DNA of 47,676 nucleotides from assembly GCF_002803095.1 (NCBI RefSeq), contig NZ_PGLR01000045.1:1-47676 (forward strand), in the 5' to 3' direction. The position numbers were made by a program, and so were the translations under genes. The notes beneath the pieces are model-generated. The model was given only the letters and a program-made list of their open reading frames with translations, searched no databases and was not told the origin of the DNA. Source of the DNA: Pseudomonas sp. ZH-FAD (lineage in GTDB: Bacteria; Pseudomonadota; Gammaproteobacteria; Pseudomonadales; Pseudomonadaceae). How positions within the stretch are numbered: the stretch's first letter is position 1; every line of letters begins with the position of its first letter. Shown here in pieces: positions 32,150 to 41,324 of this stretch.

Positions 32150-33466
32150 TCAATACGCATAGCGCAGCAGTGCAGTGGACAGCTGCCAGGTCGCCATGGC
32201 GCCCAGGACCGCGAGGCAGGCGGGCAGGACGATCCACCACAGGCGAGCCGGTAGTGCCGGCAGCGTTTCCTGGCGCTGACACAGCGCCAGGCTCAGGCCG
32301 CAGACGGCCGAGGCCAGCAGGGCGCCGGCGATGATGTCGCTGGGCCAGTGCACGCCCAGGTAGACCCGCGACAGAGCGATCGCCAAGGCCGGCAGGCTCG
32401 CCACCACCAGCCAGGCCAGGCGCAGGCGTGCCGATTGACCGCGGCCGGCCAGCACACCCAGCACCAGAAAGAAGGCAAAGGCTGCCGAGCTATGCCCACT
32501 GGGAAAGCTGAAGGTGGTCAGTGGCTCGCTCAGCACGTCGGGGCGCGCCCGGGCAAAACCATGCTTGAGCGTGGTGTTGCCCAGCGCCGTGACCAGCAGG
32601 GTCGAGCCGGCGAACAGCAGGTGACGCCAGCGGCGTGCCAGCAGCAGCAGGATGCACAGCACCGCTGCGGCTACCAGCTGGATATGGAAGTCGCCCAGTC
32701 GAGTGATGGTGCCGATCCAGCGATCCAGGTGCGTCTGGCGCTGTTCCTGGACCAGGGCCATCAGGCCCTGATCCAGTGCGTCGAGATGCGGCCAGCCGAT
32801 GACGATGGCCAATAACAGCAACAGACTGAGACCGCCACCGAGCAGGCTGGCGCGCGGTTTTTCCGCCAGGCTGGCCTGGATGGTCAGCAGCAGAATCACG
32901 CCAATACCTGCCAGCAGCACCGCCGCTTCTGTCCAGAAACCTTCTGCCATGGGTAGGCGCAGGGCCGCACCGGTCGCCCAGCCCGGTAGCAGGTAAGCCA
33001 CCGCCCAGCCGGCAGCTGCCACCAGACTGACCAGAACGAAGCGCAGCAGCGGCATGCTCAGCATGCCGGCTACCAGTGGCAGCATGGGGCGCAGCGGGCC
33101 GATGAAGCGACCGACCAGCAGGCTGGCCACGCCGTAATGGCGGAAATAGAGTTCGGCGCGCAGGATCCACTGCGGGTGGTGACGCAGCACCGGCAGGCGG
33201 CCGATGTTGTGCTTGAAGCGTCTGCCCAGCGAATAGGAAATCATGTCGCCACACAGCGCACCGCTGTAGGCCAGCAGCAGCGTCTGCCACAACGTCAGTA
33301 CGCCGCTGCCGGCCAGCAGCGCGACGCTGAACAGCAGCACCACGCCGGGCAGCACAATGCCGACCAGTGCCAGGCACTCGAGCAGGGCGATAAGGAAGAT
33401 CGCCAGACCCAGCCACTGCGGGTTGCCACTCAGCCAGGTGGTCAGGTTGTCCAGCCAGACACTCAT
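32150..33466 (-). CDS. DedA-PAP2 fusion membrane protein
   Basis: A 438-residue inner-membrane protein that joins two lipid-related modules. Residues about 1-200 are a DedA-type flippase/transport domain (LVGIVLPGVVLLF, ALCGDMISYSLGRRF, GRFIGPLRPMLPLVAGM), the family implicated in undecaprenyl-phosphate or phospholipid translocation. Residues about 230-410 are a PAP2 acid phosphatase with KHGFARARP, PSGHSSAAFAF and SRVYLGVHWPSDIIAG, all catalytic residues present. The architecture suits a lipid-phosphate phosphatase coupled to translocation. Its ATG overlaps the stop of the upstream glycosylase gene on the same strand. Confidence 0.94.
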   Translation of the reverse strand: MSVWLDNLTTWLSGNPQWLGLAIFLIALLECLALVGIVLPGVVLLFSVALLAGSGVLTLWQTLLLAYSGALCGDMISYSLGRRFKHNIGRLPVLRHHPQWILRAELYFRHYGVASLLVGRFIGPLRPMLPLVAGMLSMPLLRFVLVSLVAAAGWAVAYLLPGWATGAALRLPMAEGFWTEAAVLLAGIGVILLLTIQASLAEKPRASLLGGGLSLLLLLAIVIGWPHLDALDQGLMALVQEQRQTHLDRWIGTITRLGDFHIQLVAAAVLCILLLLARRWRHLLFAGSTLLVTALGNTTLKHGFARARPDVLSEPLTTFSFPSGHSSAAFAFFLVLGVLAGRGQSARLRLAWLVVASLPALAIALSRVYLGVHWPSDIIAGALLASAVCGLSLALCQRQETLPALPARLWWIVLPACLAVLGAMATWQLSTALLRYAY

Positions 33467-34182
33467 TGTTCTGCTCCCGCAAAACTCAACAATCGATAAT
33501 CACGCCCTTCGACCTGTCCACGGCGCAAAGGGTTGCGTGTGCAATGACGTGCGTAGGTGGCATCAACGAAACGGTAGGGCAGGTGCTCGTCGCGGCCCTT
33601 GGGAATGCCCAGGCGCGCGCACTGGATGATCGCGTGCGGCCGTTCGCCGACATCCTCGACGAACAGCTGCTGTGGGTCGAAGCGACGCGCATCCCAGTCC
33701 GGTACTTTCAGGCCCAGCGCTTTGCACAGCAGTGTCTGCCCGGCGCACAAACGTTCGGGTGCGCGGGGCTGGTCGAGGCTGCCTGGGTTGTTGCGTTGCA
33801 TTGCCGCCAGGGCATCGGGGCCGCTGATGGCGTCGACCCAGGGATGCGCGGACTTGATCAGCACCGCATTGCCAGGCCCATGAGCGCTGAAGTTCAGCGA
33901 ATCGCCGCCGCGCGCGTAGTACATGTAGATATGTCCGCCATCAGCGAACAGTGCCTTGCGCTTCTCGGTGTAGCCGAGCGATGCGTGGCTGCCCTTGTCG
34001 ACCAGGTAATAGGCCTCGGTCTCGATAATCCGTGCACTCAGCCACAGCGCACCGACGCGATGGCGGATGACCTTGCCGAGCAACTCGCAGGCCAGCAACT
34101 GTGCATCGCGATCGAAGAAGGTATCGGGCAATGGCCTGGCGCCGGGCCAGGGCAAACTGAAGGTGGGTTCGGCAGGCTTCAT
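33463..34182 (-). CDS. 3-methyladenine DNA glycosylase (AAG/MPG family)
   Basis: A 239-residue DNA-repair glycosylase that removes alkylated purines, of the mammalian AAG/MPG type, independent of AlkA or Tag. Visible are FFDRDAQLLACELLGKVI, the catalytic-pocket segment ARIIETEAYYLVDKGSHAS (Glu and Tyr conserved), GHIYMYYARGGDSLNF and AGQTLLCKALGL. I used MKPAEPTFSLP, which gives the family length; longer in-frame starts add unrelated residues. It is divergent from proA, and its stop overlaps the DedA-PAP2 start. Confidence 0.93.
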   Translation of the reverse strand: MKPAEPTFSLPWPGARPLPDTFFDRDAQLLACELLGKVIRHRVGALWLSARIIETEAYYLVDKGSHASLGYTEKRKALFADGGHIYMYYARGGDSLNFSAHGPGNAVLIKSAHPWVDAISGPDALAAMQRNNPGSLDQPRAPERLCAGQTLLCKALGLKVPDWDARRFDPQQLFVEDVGERPHAIIQCARLGIPKGRDEHLPYRFVDATYARHCTRNPLRRGQVEGRDYRLLSFAGAEQ

Positions 34183-34386
34183 CTGTCGTAAGGGGGCTAG
34201 GTCTCGGGCGGCGAGCATAACAACAAGAAGCTTAAAAATGCCTGAACGTTCCAGCACCCCTGGTGCCGATGTTTGCCCATCGGTGCGCTACCCCGGCAAG
34301 GTCTGGCATTGCCCAGCATTCAGCACCTGGCGGACGAGCTGCCTACCGCTTGCCAGACGCCGCTGGGCGTGGCCTTGCGAGCCCGC

Positions 34387-34392
34387 TATAAT
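34387..34392 (+). promoter_or_regulatory. Candidate -10 box for the proA operon
   Basis: TATAAT lies 36 bases before the proA ATG in the divergent gap. No -35 box at 16-18 bases spacing is convincing, so the assignment rests on the -10 alone. Confidence 0.3.
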
Positions 34393-34427
34393 CAGCCCCT
34401 TTTTCCAACTGCCAGACCTCCGCCGCC

Positions 34428-35693
34428 ATGACCGAGTCCGTGCACGACTACATGACCCGCCTGGGCCAGGCCGCCCGCCAGGCCTCCAGGGTGCTCGCCC
34501 GTGCCAGCACCGCGCAGAAGAATCGCGCGCTGCAGGCCGCCGCCGATGCCCTCGACGCCGCTCGCGCCGAGCTGACCGCCGCCAACGAACTGGACCTGGC
34601 TGCCGCCCGCGCCAGCGGTCTGGAGCCGGCCATGGTCGACCGCCTGGCGCTGACGCCAAAGGTGATCGACAGCATGATCGAAGGCCTGCGCCAAGTGGCG
34701 ACCCTGCCTGACCCGATCGGCGAGATTCAGGGCATGCGCTACCTGCCGTCCGGTATCCAGGTCGGCAAGATGCGTGTGCCGCTGGGCGTGATCGGCATCA
34801 TCTACGAGTCGCGGCCGAACGTGACCATCGATGCGGCCAGTCTGTGCCTGAAGTCTGGCAACGCCACCATCCTGCGTGGCGGCTCCGAGGCCATTCATTC
34901 CAACCAGGCGATTGCCCGCTGCATCCAGCAGGGACTGGCTGAGGCCGACCTGCCGGCAGCTGCCGTGCAGGTGGTGGAAACCACCGACCGCGCTGCCGTC
35001 GGTGAGCTGATCAGCATGCCGGAGTTCGTCGACGTGATTGTGCCGCGCGGTGGCAAGGGCCTGATCGAGCGCATCAGCCGCGACGCCAAGGTACCGGTGA
35101 TCAAGCACCTGGATGGCGTCTGCCACGTCTATGTCGACGTCGCTGCCGATCTCGACAAGGCCATTCGTGTCTGTGACAACGCCAAGACCCAGCGCTACTC
35201 GCCGTGCAACGCCATGGAGACCCTGCTGGTGCACCAGGCCATCGCCGCGCGCGTGCTGCCGCCGCTGGCCGCGATCTACCGTGACAAGGGCGTGGAGCTG
35301 CGTGGCGATGCCGCGACCCGCGAACTGCTCGGCAGCGATGTGCTGGAAGCGACTGAGGATGACTGGTTCGCCGAGTACAACGCGCCGATCCTGGCGATTC
35401 GCATCGTCGACTCGCTGGATGCGGCCATCGAGCACATCAACCACTACGGCTCGCAGCACACCGATTCGATCATCACCGAGAACTTCAGCGATGCTCGTCG
35501 CTTCCTCACCGAGGTGGATTCCGCTTCGGTGATGGTCAATGCCTCGACCCGCTTTGCCGATGGTTTCGAATATGGCCTGGGCGCGGAGATCGGCATCTCC
35601 ACCGACAAGCTGCACGCCCGTGGCCCGGTTGGTCTGGAGGGGCTGACCAGCGAGAAGTACGTGGTCTTCGGCGATGGACACATTCGCACATAA
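34428..35693 (+). CDS. proA: Gamma-glutamyl phosphate reductase
   Basis: A 421-residue cytosolic enzyme, second step of proline synthesis: reduction of gamma-glutamyl phosphate by NADPH to the semialdehyde. It is full length with PLGVIGIIYESRPNVTIDAASLCLKSGNA (in family form), the cofactor region IVPRGGKGLIERISRDAKVPVIKH and the catalytic cysteine in YSPCNAMETLLVH. nadD starts on the base after its stop, as in other pseudomonads. It heads the nadD-rsfS-rlmH-mrdA run. Confidence 0.97.
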   Translation: MTESVHDYMTRLGQAARQASRVLARASTAQKNRALQAAADALDAARAELTAANELDLAAARASGLEPAMVDRLALTPKVIDSMIEGLRQVATLPDPIGEIQGMRYLPSGIQVGKMRVPLGVIGIIYESRPNVTIDAASLCLKSGNATILRGGSEAIHSNQAIARCIQQGLAEADLPAAAVQVVETTDRAAVGELISMPEFVDVIVPRGGKGLIERISRDAKVPVIKHLDGVCHVYVDVAADLDKAIRVCDNAKTQRYSPCNAMETLLVHQAIAARVLPPLAAIYRDKGVELRGDAATRELLGSDVLEATEDDWFAEYNAPILAIRIVDSLDAAIEHINHYGSQHTDSIITENFSDARRFLTEVDSASVMVNASTRFADGFEYGLGAEIGISTDKLHARGPVGLEGLTSEKYVVFGDGHIRT

Positions 35694-36353
35694 ATGAAAC
35701 GGATCGGCGCCCGACGCATCGGCCTGCTCGGCGGTACCTTCAACCCGGTGCACATCGGGCATCTGCGTGCGGCACTGGAAGTGGCCGAGTTCATGGCACT
35801 GGACGAGCTGCGGCTGATTCCCAGCGCCAGGCCGCCGCATCGCGACACGCCGCAGGCCACGGCTGAGCAGCGTCTGGCCATGGTCGAGCTGGCGGTGGTC
35901 GGCGAGCCGCGGCTGGCGGTCGATGACCGCGAGCTGCGCCGCGACAAACCGTCGTACACGGTGGACACGCTGGAGTCGGTGCGTGCCGAGCTGGCAGCGG
36001 ACGATCAGCTGTTTCTGCTGCTCGGCTGGGACGCTTTCTGCAGCTTGCCGAGTTGGCATCGCTGGCAGGAACTGCTCGAGCATTGCCACCTGTTGGTGCT
36101 GCAACGGCCGGATGCCGACAGCGAAGCGCCGGAGGCGCTGCGCGATCTGCTGGCCGCGCGAAGTGTCAGCGACCCGCTGAGCCTGCAGGGTGCAGGCGGG
36201 CAAATCAGTTTCATCTGGCAGACTCCGCTGGCGATTTCCGCCACGCAGATTCGCCATCTACTGGCAACCGACCGCTCGGCGCGCTATCTGCTGCCGGATG
36301 CGGTACTGGCCTACATCCAGGCGCACGATCTGTACCGTGCGCCCAATGCTTGA
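35694..36353 (+). CDS. nadD: Nicotinate-nucleotide adenylyltransferase
   Basis: A 219-residue nucleotidyltransferase making deamido-NAD from nicotinate mononucleotide and ATP. The HxGH motif is in LLGGTFNPVHIGHLRAAL and the KMSKS-equivalent is ISATQIRHLL. ATG follows the proA TAA with no gap. It is 51 bases from rsfS; the proA-nadD-rsfS-rlmH order is conserved in pseudomonads and links NAD supply to growth genes by position only. Confidence 0.97.
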   Translation: MKRIGARRIGLLGGTFNPVHIGHLRAALEVAEFMALDELRLIPSARPPHRDTPQATAEQRLAMVELAVVGEPRLAVDDRELRRDKPSYTVDTLESVRAELAADDQLFLLLGWDAFCSLPSWHRWQELLEHCHLLVLQRPDADSEAPEALRDLLAARSVSDPLSLQGAGGQISFIWQTPLAISATQIRHLLATDRSARYLLPDAVLAYIQAHDLYRAPNA

Positions 36354-36404
36354 AACGTCGCGCATGTGCGCAGGCGTCCATTACACGAGGCAAATGAGTC
36401 ATTT

Positions 36405-36773
36405 ATGAGCAAGCAGAACATGCCCAGCGAAGAGCTGGTCAAGATCGCCGTGGCGGCGCTGGAAGAAATCAAGGCGACCGACATCACCGTGATCGACGTC
36501 AAGGACAAGACCAGCATCACCGACTTCATGGTGATCGCCAGCGGTAGCTCCAGCCGTCAGGTCAAGTCGCTGGTGGAAAACGTGCTGGAAAAGGTCAAGG
36601 AGCAGGGGGTGCGCCCGATCGGTAGCGAAGGTCTGGACAGCGGCGAATGGGCCCTGCTCGACCTGGGCGACATCGTCGTGCACGTGATGCTGCCGACCGC
36701 GCGTCAGTTCTACGACCTCGAGCGCCTGTGGCAAGGCGCCGAGCAGAGCCGCGCTCAGCACAGCGCCGAGTAA
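36405..36773 (+). CDS. rsfS: Ribosome silencing factor RsfS
   Basis: A 122-residue Iojap-family protein that binds uL14 on the large ribosomal subunit and blocks subunit joining when nutrients run low. Conserved segments are DITVIDVKDKTSITDFMVIASGSSSRQVKS (in family form), GLDSGEWALLDLGDIVVHVMLP and YDLERLW. ATG 36405 (MSKQN) was chosen over an upstream in-frame start because it matches the family length. rlmH follows 9 bases later. Confidence 0.96.
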   Translation: MSKQNMPSEELVKIAVAALEEIKATDITVIDVKDKTSITDFMVIASGSSSRQVKSLVENVLEKVKEQGVRPIGSEGLDSGEWALLDLGDIVVHVMLPTARQFYDLERLWQGAEQSRAQHSAE

Positions 36774-36782
36774 GCGCAAGCC

Positions 36783-37250
36783 GTGCGGATCAAACTGATC
36801 GCCGTCGGTTCGCGCATGCCGCGCTGGGTCGAGGAGGGCTGGCAGGAGTACGTCAAGCGTCTGCCTGCAGAACTGCCGCTGGAGCTGGTGGAAATCCCTC
36901 TCAACACCCGCGGCAAGAATGCCGACGTTGCCCGCCTGATCCGTCAGGAGGGGGAGGCCATGCTGAGCAAGGTGCAGCCCGGCGAACGTATCGTCACGCT
37001 GGAGGTCCATGGCAAGCCGTGGAGCACCGAGCAACTGGCGGCGGAGCTGGAGCGTTGGCGTCTCGATGCGCGCAACGTCAACCTCATGGTCGGCGGTCCG
37101 GAAGGGCTGGCGCCGGAGGTCTGTGCGCGTAGCGAACAGCGCTGGTCGCTGTCGCCACTGACCCTGCCGCATCCGCTGGTGCGTATTCTGCTCGGCGAGC
37201 AGATCTACCGAGCCTGGACCGTGCTGTCCGGCCACCCGTATCACAAGTGA
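36783..37250 (+). CDS. rlmH: 23S rRNA pseudouridine-1915 N3-methyltransferase
   Basis: A 155-residue SPOUT-class methyltransferase modifying pseudouridine 1915 of 23S rRNA in the decoding-centre helix 69. The knot motifs are NLMVGGPEGLAPEV and SLSPLTLPHPLVRILLGEQIYRAW. It starts with GTG, shortly after rsfS; both act on the large subunit. mrdA starts 10 bases beyond its stop. Confidence 0.97.
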   Translation: MRIKLIAVGSRMPRWVEEGWQEYVKRLPAELPLELVEIPLNTRGKNADVARLIRQEGEAMLSKVQPGERIVTLEVHGKPWSTEQLAAELERWRLDARNVNLMVGGPEGLAPEVCARSEQRWSLSPLTLPHPLVRILLGEQIYRAWTVLSGHPYHK

Positions 37251-37260
37251 TCACCTAGTC

Positions 37261-39153
37261 ATGCCGCAGCCGATTCGCCTCAAGGATCACGAAAAGGACG
37301 CTCGCCTGGTCAAGCGCCGGGTGCTCGTCGGCGGGGTGGTGATCATCCTGCTGACGTGCGTGCTGATCATGCGCATGTACTACCTGCAGGTCGTGCAGTA
37401 CGAGCATCACAGCACCCTGGCGGAAAACAATCGCATCCACGTGCAGCCGCTGCCGCCGACCCGCGGACTGATCTTCGACCGCAATGGGGTGATCATCGCC
37501 GACAACCGTCCCAGCTTCAGCCTGACCGTGACACGCGAGCGCGCCGGTGACTGGTTGAGCGTGCTCGATACGGTGGTCGAGGTGCTCGAGCTTTCCGAGG
37601 ATGAGCGCGCGCTGTTCGAACGCCGTGTGCGCCAGGGGCGGCGGCCGTTCGAGCCGGTGCCAATCCTGTTCGAACTGTCCGAAGAGCAGATCGCGCGTAT
37701 TGCGGTCAACCAGTTCCGCCTGCCGGGCGTCGAGGTGGCCGCGCAACTGGTGCGGCATTACCCGCAGCAGGAACACTTCGCCCATTCGGTCGGCTACGTC
37801 GGGCGCATCAACGAACAGGAACTCAAGCGTCTGGATCCGACCGATTACGCCGGTACCCACCATATCGGCAAGACCGGTATCGAGCGTTTCTACGAGGACG
37901 ATTTGCACGGTGAGGTCGGCTACGAAGAGGTCGAGACCAATGCGCGTGGTCGCGTGCTGCGGGTGCTCAAGCGCGTCGATCCGAAACCGGGCAAGGACAT
38001 CGTGCTCAGCCTCGATGTACAGCTGCAGGAGGCGGCCGAGAACGCCCTGGGTGGTCGACGTGGAGCAGTGGTGGCTATCGACCCGAATAATGGTGAAGTG
38101 CTGGCGATGGTCAGTCAGCCCAGCTTCGACCCCAATCCCTTCGTCACCGGTATCAGCTTCAAGGCCTATGGCGAGCTGCGCGACTCCATCGATCAGCCGC
38201 TGTATAACCGGGTGCTGCGCGGCCTCTATCCACCAGGCTCGACCATCAAACCGATGGTTGCTGTGGCCGGTCTCGATGCCGGGGTGGTCACGCCCACTTC
38301 GCGGGTGTTCGACCCCGGTTTCTATCAGTTGCCCAATCACAGCCACAAATACCGTAACTGGAACCGCACCGGTGACGGCTGGGTCGATCTCAACCTGGCC
38401 ATTGCCCGCTCCAATGACACCTATTTCTACGATCTGGCGCACAAGATGGGCGTTGATCGCATGCACGATTACATGAGCCGCTTCGGCCTCGGGCAGCGCG
38501 TGGCGCTGGACATGTTCGAGGAGACCGCCGGCCTGATGCCCTCGCGTGACTGGAAACGGGCACGTTATCGTCAGCCCTGGTACCCGGGCGAGACGCTGAT
38601 TCTCGGCATTGGTCAGGGCTACATGCAGACCACGCCGCTGCAGTTGGCGCAGGCCACCGCGCTGATGGCCACGCGCGGCAAGTGGATTCGCCCGCACCTG
38701 GCCAAGAGCGTCGACGGCCGCTTGCCTGCGGACCCCAATCCGATGCCCGATATCGTCCTGCGTGATCCGAAATTCTGGGATTACGGCATTCACGGCATGG
38801 AAGAGGTATTGCACGGCCCTCGCGGTACCGCGCGCAAGGTCGGTGACAGTTCGGTCTACCGCATCGCTGGCAAGAGCGGTACGGCGCAGGTGGTAGCGAT
38901 CAAGCAGGGTGAGAAGTACGACCGCAACAAGGTGCAGGAGCGCCACCGTGATCACGCCCTGTTCGTCGGTTTTGCGCCGGCGCAGAAGCCGCAGATCGCC
39001 GTGGCGGTCATGGTGGAAAACGGCGAGTCAGGCTCTGGCGTTGCCGCCCCGGTGGTCAAGCAGGTGATGGACGCCTGGCTGCTGGATAAAGAGACCGGTC
39101 AGCTCAAAGCCGAATTCGCCTTGCCCCAGACTGCCGAGGTCAGCCAGCGATGA
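37261..39153 (+). CDS. mrdA: Penicillin-binding protein 2, elongasome transpeptidase
   Basis: A 630-residue class B penicillin-binding protein, the transpeptidase of lateral wall synthesis, called pbpA in P. aeruginosa. One N-terminal membrane helix (VLVGGVVIILLTCVLIM) is followed by the pedestal domain (LPPTRGLIFDRNGVIIADNRPS) and the catalytic domain: nucleophile Ser327 in PPGSTIKPM, SxN as ARSNDTYF, and KSGTAQVV. Its stop overlaps the rodA start (ATGA), tying the enzyme to its glycosyltransferase partner. Confidence 0.98.
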   Translation: MPQPIRLKDHEKDARLVKRRVLVGGVVIILLTCVLIMRMYYLQVVQYEHHSTLAENNRIHVQPLPPTRGLIFDRNGVIIADNRPSFSLTVTRERAGDWLSVLDTVVEVLELSEDERALFERRVRQGRRPFEPVPILFELSEEQIARIAVNQFRLPGVEVAAQLVRHYPQQEHFAHSVGYVGRINEQELKRLDPTDYAGTHHIGKTGIERFYEDDLHGEVGYEEVETNARGRVLRVLKRVDPKPGKDIVLSLDVQLQEAAENALGGRRGAVVAIDPNNGEVLAMVSQPSFDPNPFVTGISFKAYGELRDSIDQPLYNRVLRGLYPPGSTIKPMVAVAGLDAGVVTPTSRVFDPGFYQLPNHSHKYRNWNRTGDGWVDLNLAIARSNDTYFYDLAHKMGVDRMHDYMSRFGLGQRVALDMFEETAGLMPSRDWKRARYRQPWYPGETLILGIGQGYMQTTPLQLAQATALMATRGKWIRPHLAKSVDGRLPADPNPMPDIVLRDPKFWDYGIHGMEEVLHGPRGTARKVGDSSVYRIAGKSGTAQVVAIKQGEKYDRNKVQERHRDHALFVGFAPAQKPQIAVAVMVENGESGSGVAAPVVKQVMDAWLLDKETGQLKAEFALPQTAEVSQR

Positions 39154-40295
39154 TCAGCAATTTCGACCGCACCCTGTCCGACGAGGACGTACTGCGTCGT
39201 CGCGCCAGCCTGTTGCAGCGCATGCATCTCGATGGCTGGTTGCTGTTGCTGTTGCTGATTCTGGGCACTGGCAGCCTGTTCATTCTTTATTCAGCCAGTG
39301 GCAAGAACGTCGACCTGCTGCTCAAGCAAGCCTCGTCTTTCGGCATCGGCATGCTCGCGGTGGTGGTGATCGCCCAGTTCGACCCGCGCTTCATGGCGCG
39401 CTGGGTGCCTCTGGCCTATGTGGTGGGTGTCGCCTTGCTGATAGTGGTGGAGGTGATGGGCCACACCGCGATGGGGGCGACACGCTGGATCAATATTCCC
39501 GGGGTGATCCGTTTCCAGCCTTCGGAGCTGATGAAGATCATCATGCCGATGACCATTGCCTGGTACCTGTCACGGTATAACCTGCCGCCACGCTTCAAGC
39601 ACATCGTCATCAGTCTGGCGATGATCGGCATTCCCTTCGTACTGATCGTCAAACAGCCGGACCTGGGGACTTCGCTGCTGATTCTCGCCTCGGGCGCCTT
39701 CGTGGTGTTCATGGCTGGCCTGCAGTGGCGATGGATCATTGGTGCCGCTGCCGCTGTGGTACCGATCGCGGTGGGCATGTGGTACTTCGTCATGCATGAC
39801 TACCAGAAGCGCCGTGTGTTGACCTTCCTCAACCCGGAGAGCGATCCGCTGGGGTCGGGTTGGAACATCATCCAGTCCAAGGCGGCCATCGGTTCTGGTG
39901 GTGTATTGGGCAAGGGCTGGTTGCTGGGTACCCAGTCGCACCTGGATTTTTTGCCGGAAAGCCATACGGACTTTATCATTGCCGTGCTCGCGGAGGAGTT
40001 CGGCCTGGTCGGCGTCTGTCTGTTGTTGCTGCTCTATCTGCTGCTGCTGGCGCGTGGCCTGGTGATTACCGCCCAGGCGCAGACGTTGTTCGGCAAGCTG
40101 CTGGCCGGGGCGCTGACCATGACCTTCTTCGTCTACGTATTCGTCAACATCGGCATGGTCAGCGGGCTGCTGCCGGTGGTTGGGGTGCCGCTGCCCTTCA
40201 TTAGTTACGGCGGAACCCATCTGGTCACGCTGTTGTCAGGCTTCGGGATATTGATGGCGATCCACACCCACAGAAAGTGGATCGCTCAGGTTTGA
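39150..40295 (+). CDS. rodA: RodA, elongasome peptidoglycan glycosyltransferase
   Basis: A 381-residue SEDS-family protein with about ten membrane helices that polymerises lipid II in the elongasome with PBP2. Family segments are GATRWINIPGVIRFQPSELMKI, the large-loop ESHTDFIIAVLAEEFGLVG and SYGGTHLVTLLSGFGILMAI. It overlaps mrdA by four bases, with sltB1 18 bases downstream. A strong conserved operon member. Confidence 0.98.
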   Translation: MISNFDRTLSDEDVLRRRASLLQRMHLDGWLLLLLLILGTGSLFILYSASGKNVDLLLKQASSFGIGMLAVVVIAQFDPRFMARWVPLAYVVGVALLIVVEVMGHTAMGATRWINIPGVIRFQPSELMKIIMPMTIAWYLSRYNLPPRFKHIVISLAMIGIPFVLIVKQPDLGTSLLILASGAFVVFMAGLQWRWIIGAAAAVVPIAVGMWYFVMHDYQKRRVLTFLNPESDPLGSGWNIIQSKAAIGSGGVLGKGWLLGTQSHLDFLPESHTDFIIAVLAEEFGLVGVCLLLLLYLLLLARGLVITAQAQTLFGKLLAGALTMTFFVYVFVNIGMVSGLLPVVGVPLPFISYGGTHLVTLLSGFGILMAIHTHRKWIAQV

Positions 40296-40313
40296 TTTGG
40301 GGGTTTTGAGTTA

Positions 40314-41324
40314 ATGCATTCTCTGCGTAGTTGGGCTGCTCGTACGCTCATTGGAGTCGGTATCGCCGGCGCGCTTGGTACAGGCGCACAGGCGCTGGCG
40401 GCCGATTACGACGGTTCGCCGCAGGTGGCCGAGTTCGTCGAGGAAATGACTCGCGACTATGGCTTCGCCAGCGAGCAACTGGTCAGTCTGTTCGCCGAGG
40501 TCGAGCGCAAGCAGGCGATCCTCGATGCCATTTCGCGCCCAGCGGAGAAGGTCAAACCCTGGAAGGAATACCGGCCGATCTTCATTACCGACAAGCGCAT
40601 CGCCCAGGGCGTGGAGTTCTGGAGCAAGAACCAGGCTGCGCTGGAAAAGGCCGAGGCCGAGTACGGTGTGCCGCCGCAGTTCATCGTCGCGATCATCGGC
40701 GTGGAAACCTTCTACGGTGGCAACACCGGCAGCTGGCGAGTGATGGACGCGCTGTCCACGCTGGCCTTCGACTACCCGCCGCGCGCGCCGTTCTTTCGCA
40801 AGGAACTGCGCGAATTTCTGCTGCTGACCCGTGAGGAGCAGGTCGATCCGATCACCCTCAAGGGGTCTTATGCCGGTGCCATGGGCTTGCCACAGTTCAT
40901 GCCGAGCAGTTTCCGTGCTTACGCCGTGGACTTCGATGGCGACGGCCATATCAACATCTGGAGTAACCCGACCGATGCTATCGGCAGTGTTGCCAGCTAT
41001 TTCAAGCGCCACGGCTGGCAGGCCGGCGGTCAGGTCGCCAGTCGCGTCGAGGCCAGTGGCGCTCGCGTCGACGAAGGCCTGACGCAGGGGCTGGACCCGG
41101 TGAAGAGCGTCGCCGAGCTGCGCGCGCTGGGCTGGAACAGCCAGGACAAACTGGCAGAAGACCTGCCGGTCACCGCGTTTCGTCTGGAAGGCGCGCAAGG
41201 CGACGAATACTGGTTCGGCTTGCCCAACTTCTACACCATCACCCGCTACAATCGCAGCGTGATGTATGCCATGGCGGTCAACCAACTGGCCGAACTGCTG
41301 GTCGAAGCGCGGGGTAATCGATGA
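40314..41324 (+). CDS. sltB1: Soluble lytic murein transglycosylase B1 (MltB family)
   Basis: A 336-residue periplasmic lytic transglycosylase that cleaves the glycan strand with formation of 1,6-anhydromuramic acid. It has a cleavable signal peptide (IGVGIAGALGTGAQALAA), no lipobox, and the MltB catalytic domain: catalytic Glu131 in IIGVETFYGGNTGSWR, then GSYAGAMGLPQFMPSSF and VDFDGDGHINIW. It matches SltB1 of P. aeruginosa by position between rodA and rlpA. Its stop overlaps the rlpA start (ATGA). Confidence 0.95.
   Translation: MHSLRSWAARTLIGVGIAGALGTGAQALAADYDGSPQVAEFVEEMTRDYGFASEQLVSLFAEVERKQAILDAISRPAEKVKPWKEYRPIFITDKRIAQGVEFWSKNQAALEKAEAEYGVPPQFIVAIIGVETFYGGNTGSWRVMDALSTLAFDYPPRAPFFRKELREFLLLTREEQVDPITLKGSYAGAMGLPQFMPSSFRAYAVDFDGDGHINIWSNPTDAIGSVASYFKRHGWQAGGQVASRVEASGARVDEGLTQGLDPVKSVAELRALGWNSQDKLAEDLPVTAFRLEGAQGDEYWFGLPNFYTITRYNRSVMYAMAVNQLAELLVEARGNR

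Noticed and set aside
34392..36257. A long minus-strand frame across proA and nadD
   Set aside because: Both plus-strand genes are unambiguous; the frame has no recognisable domain.
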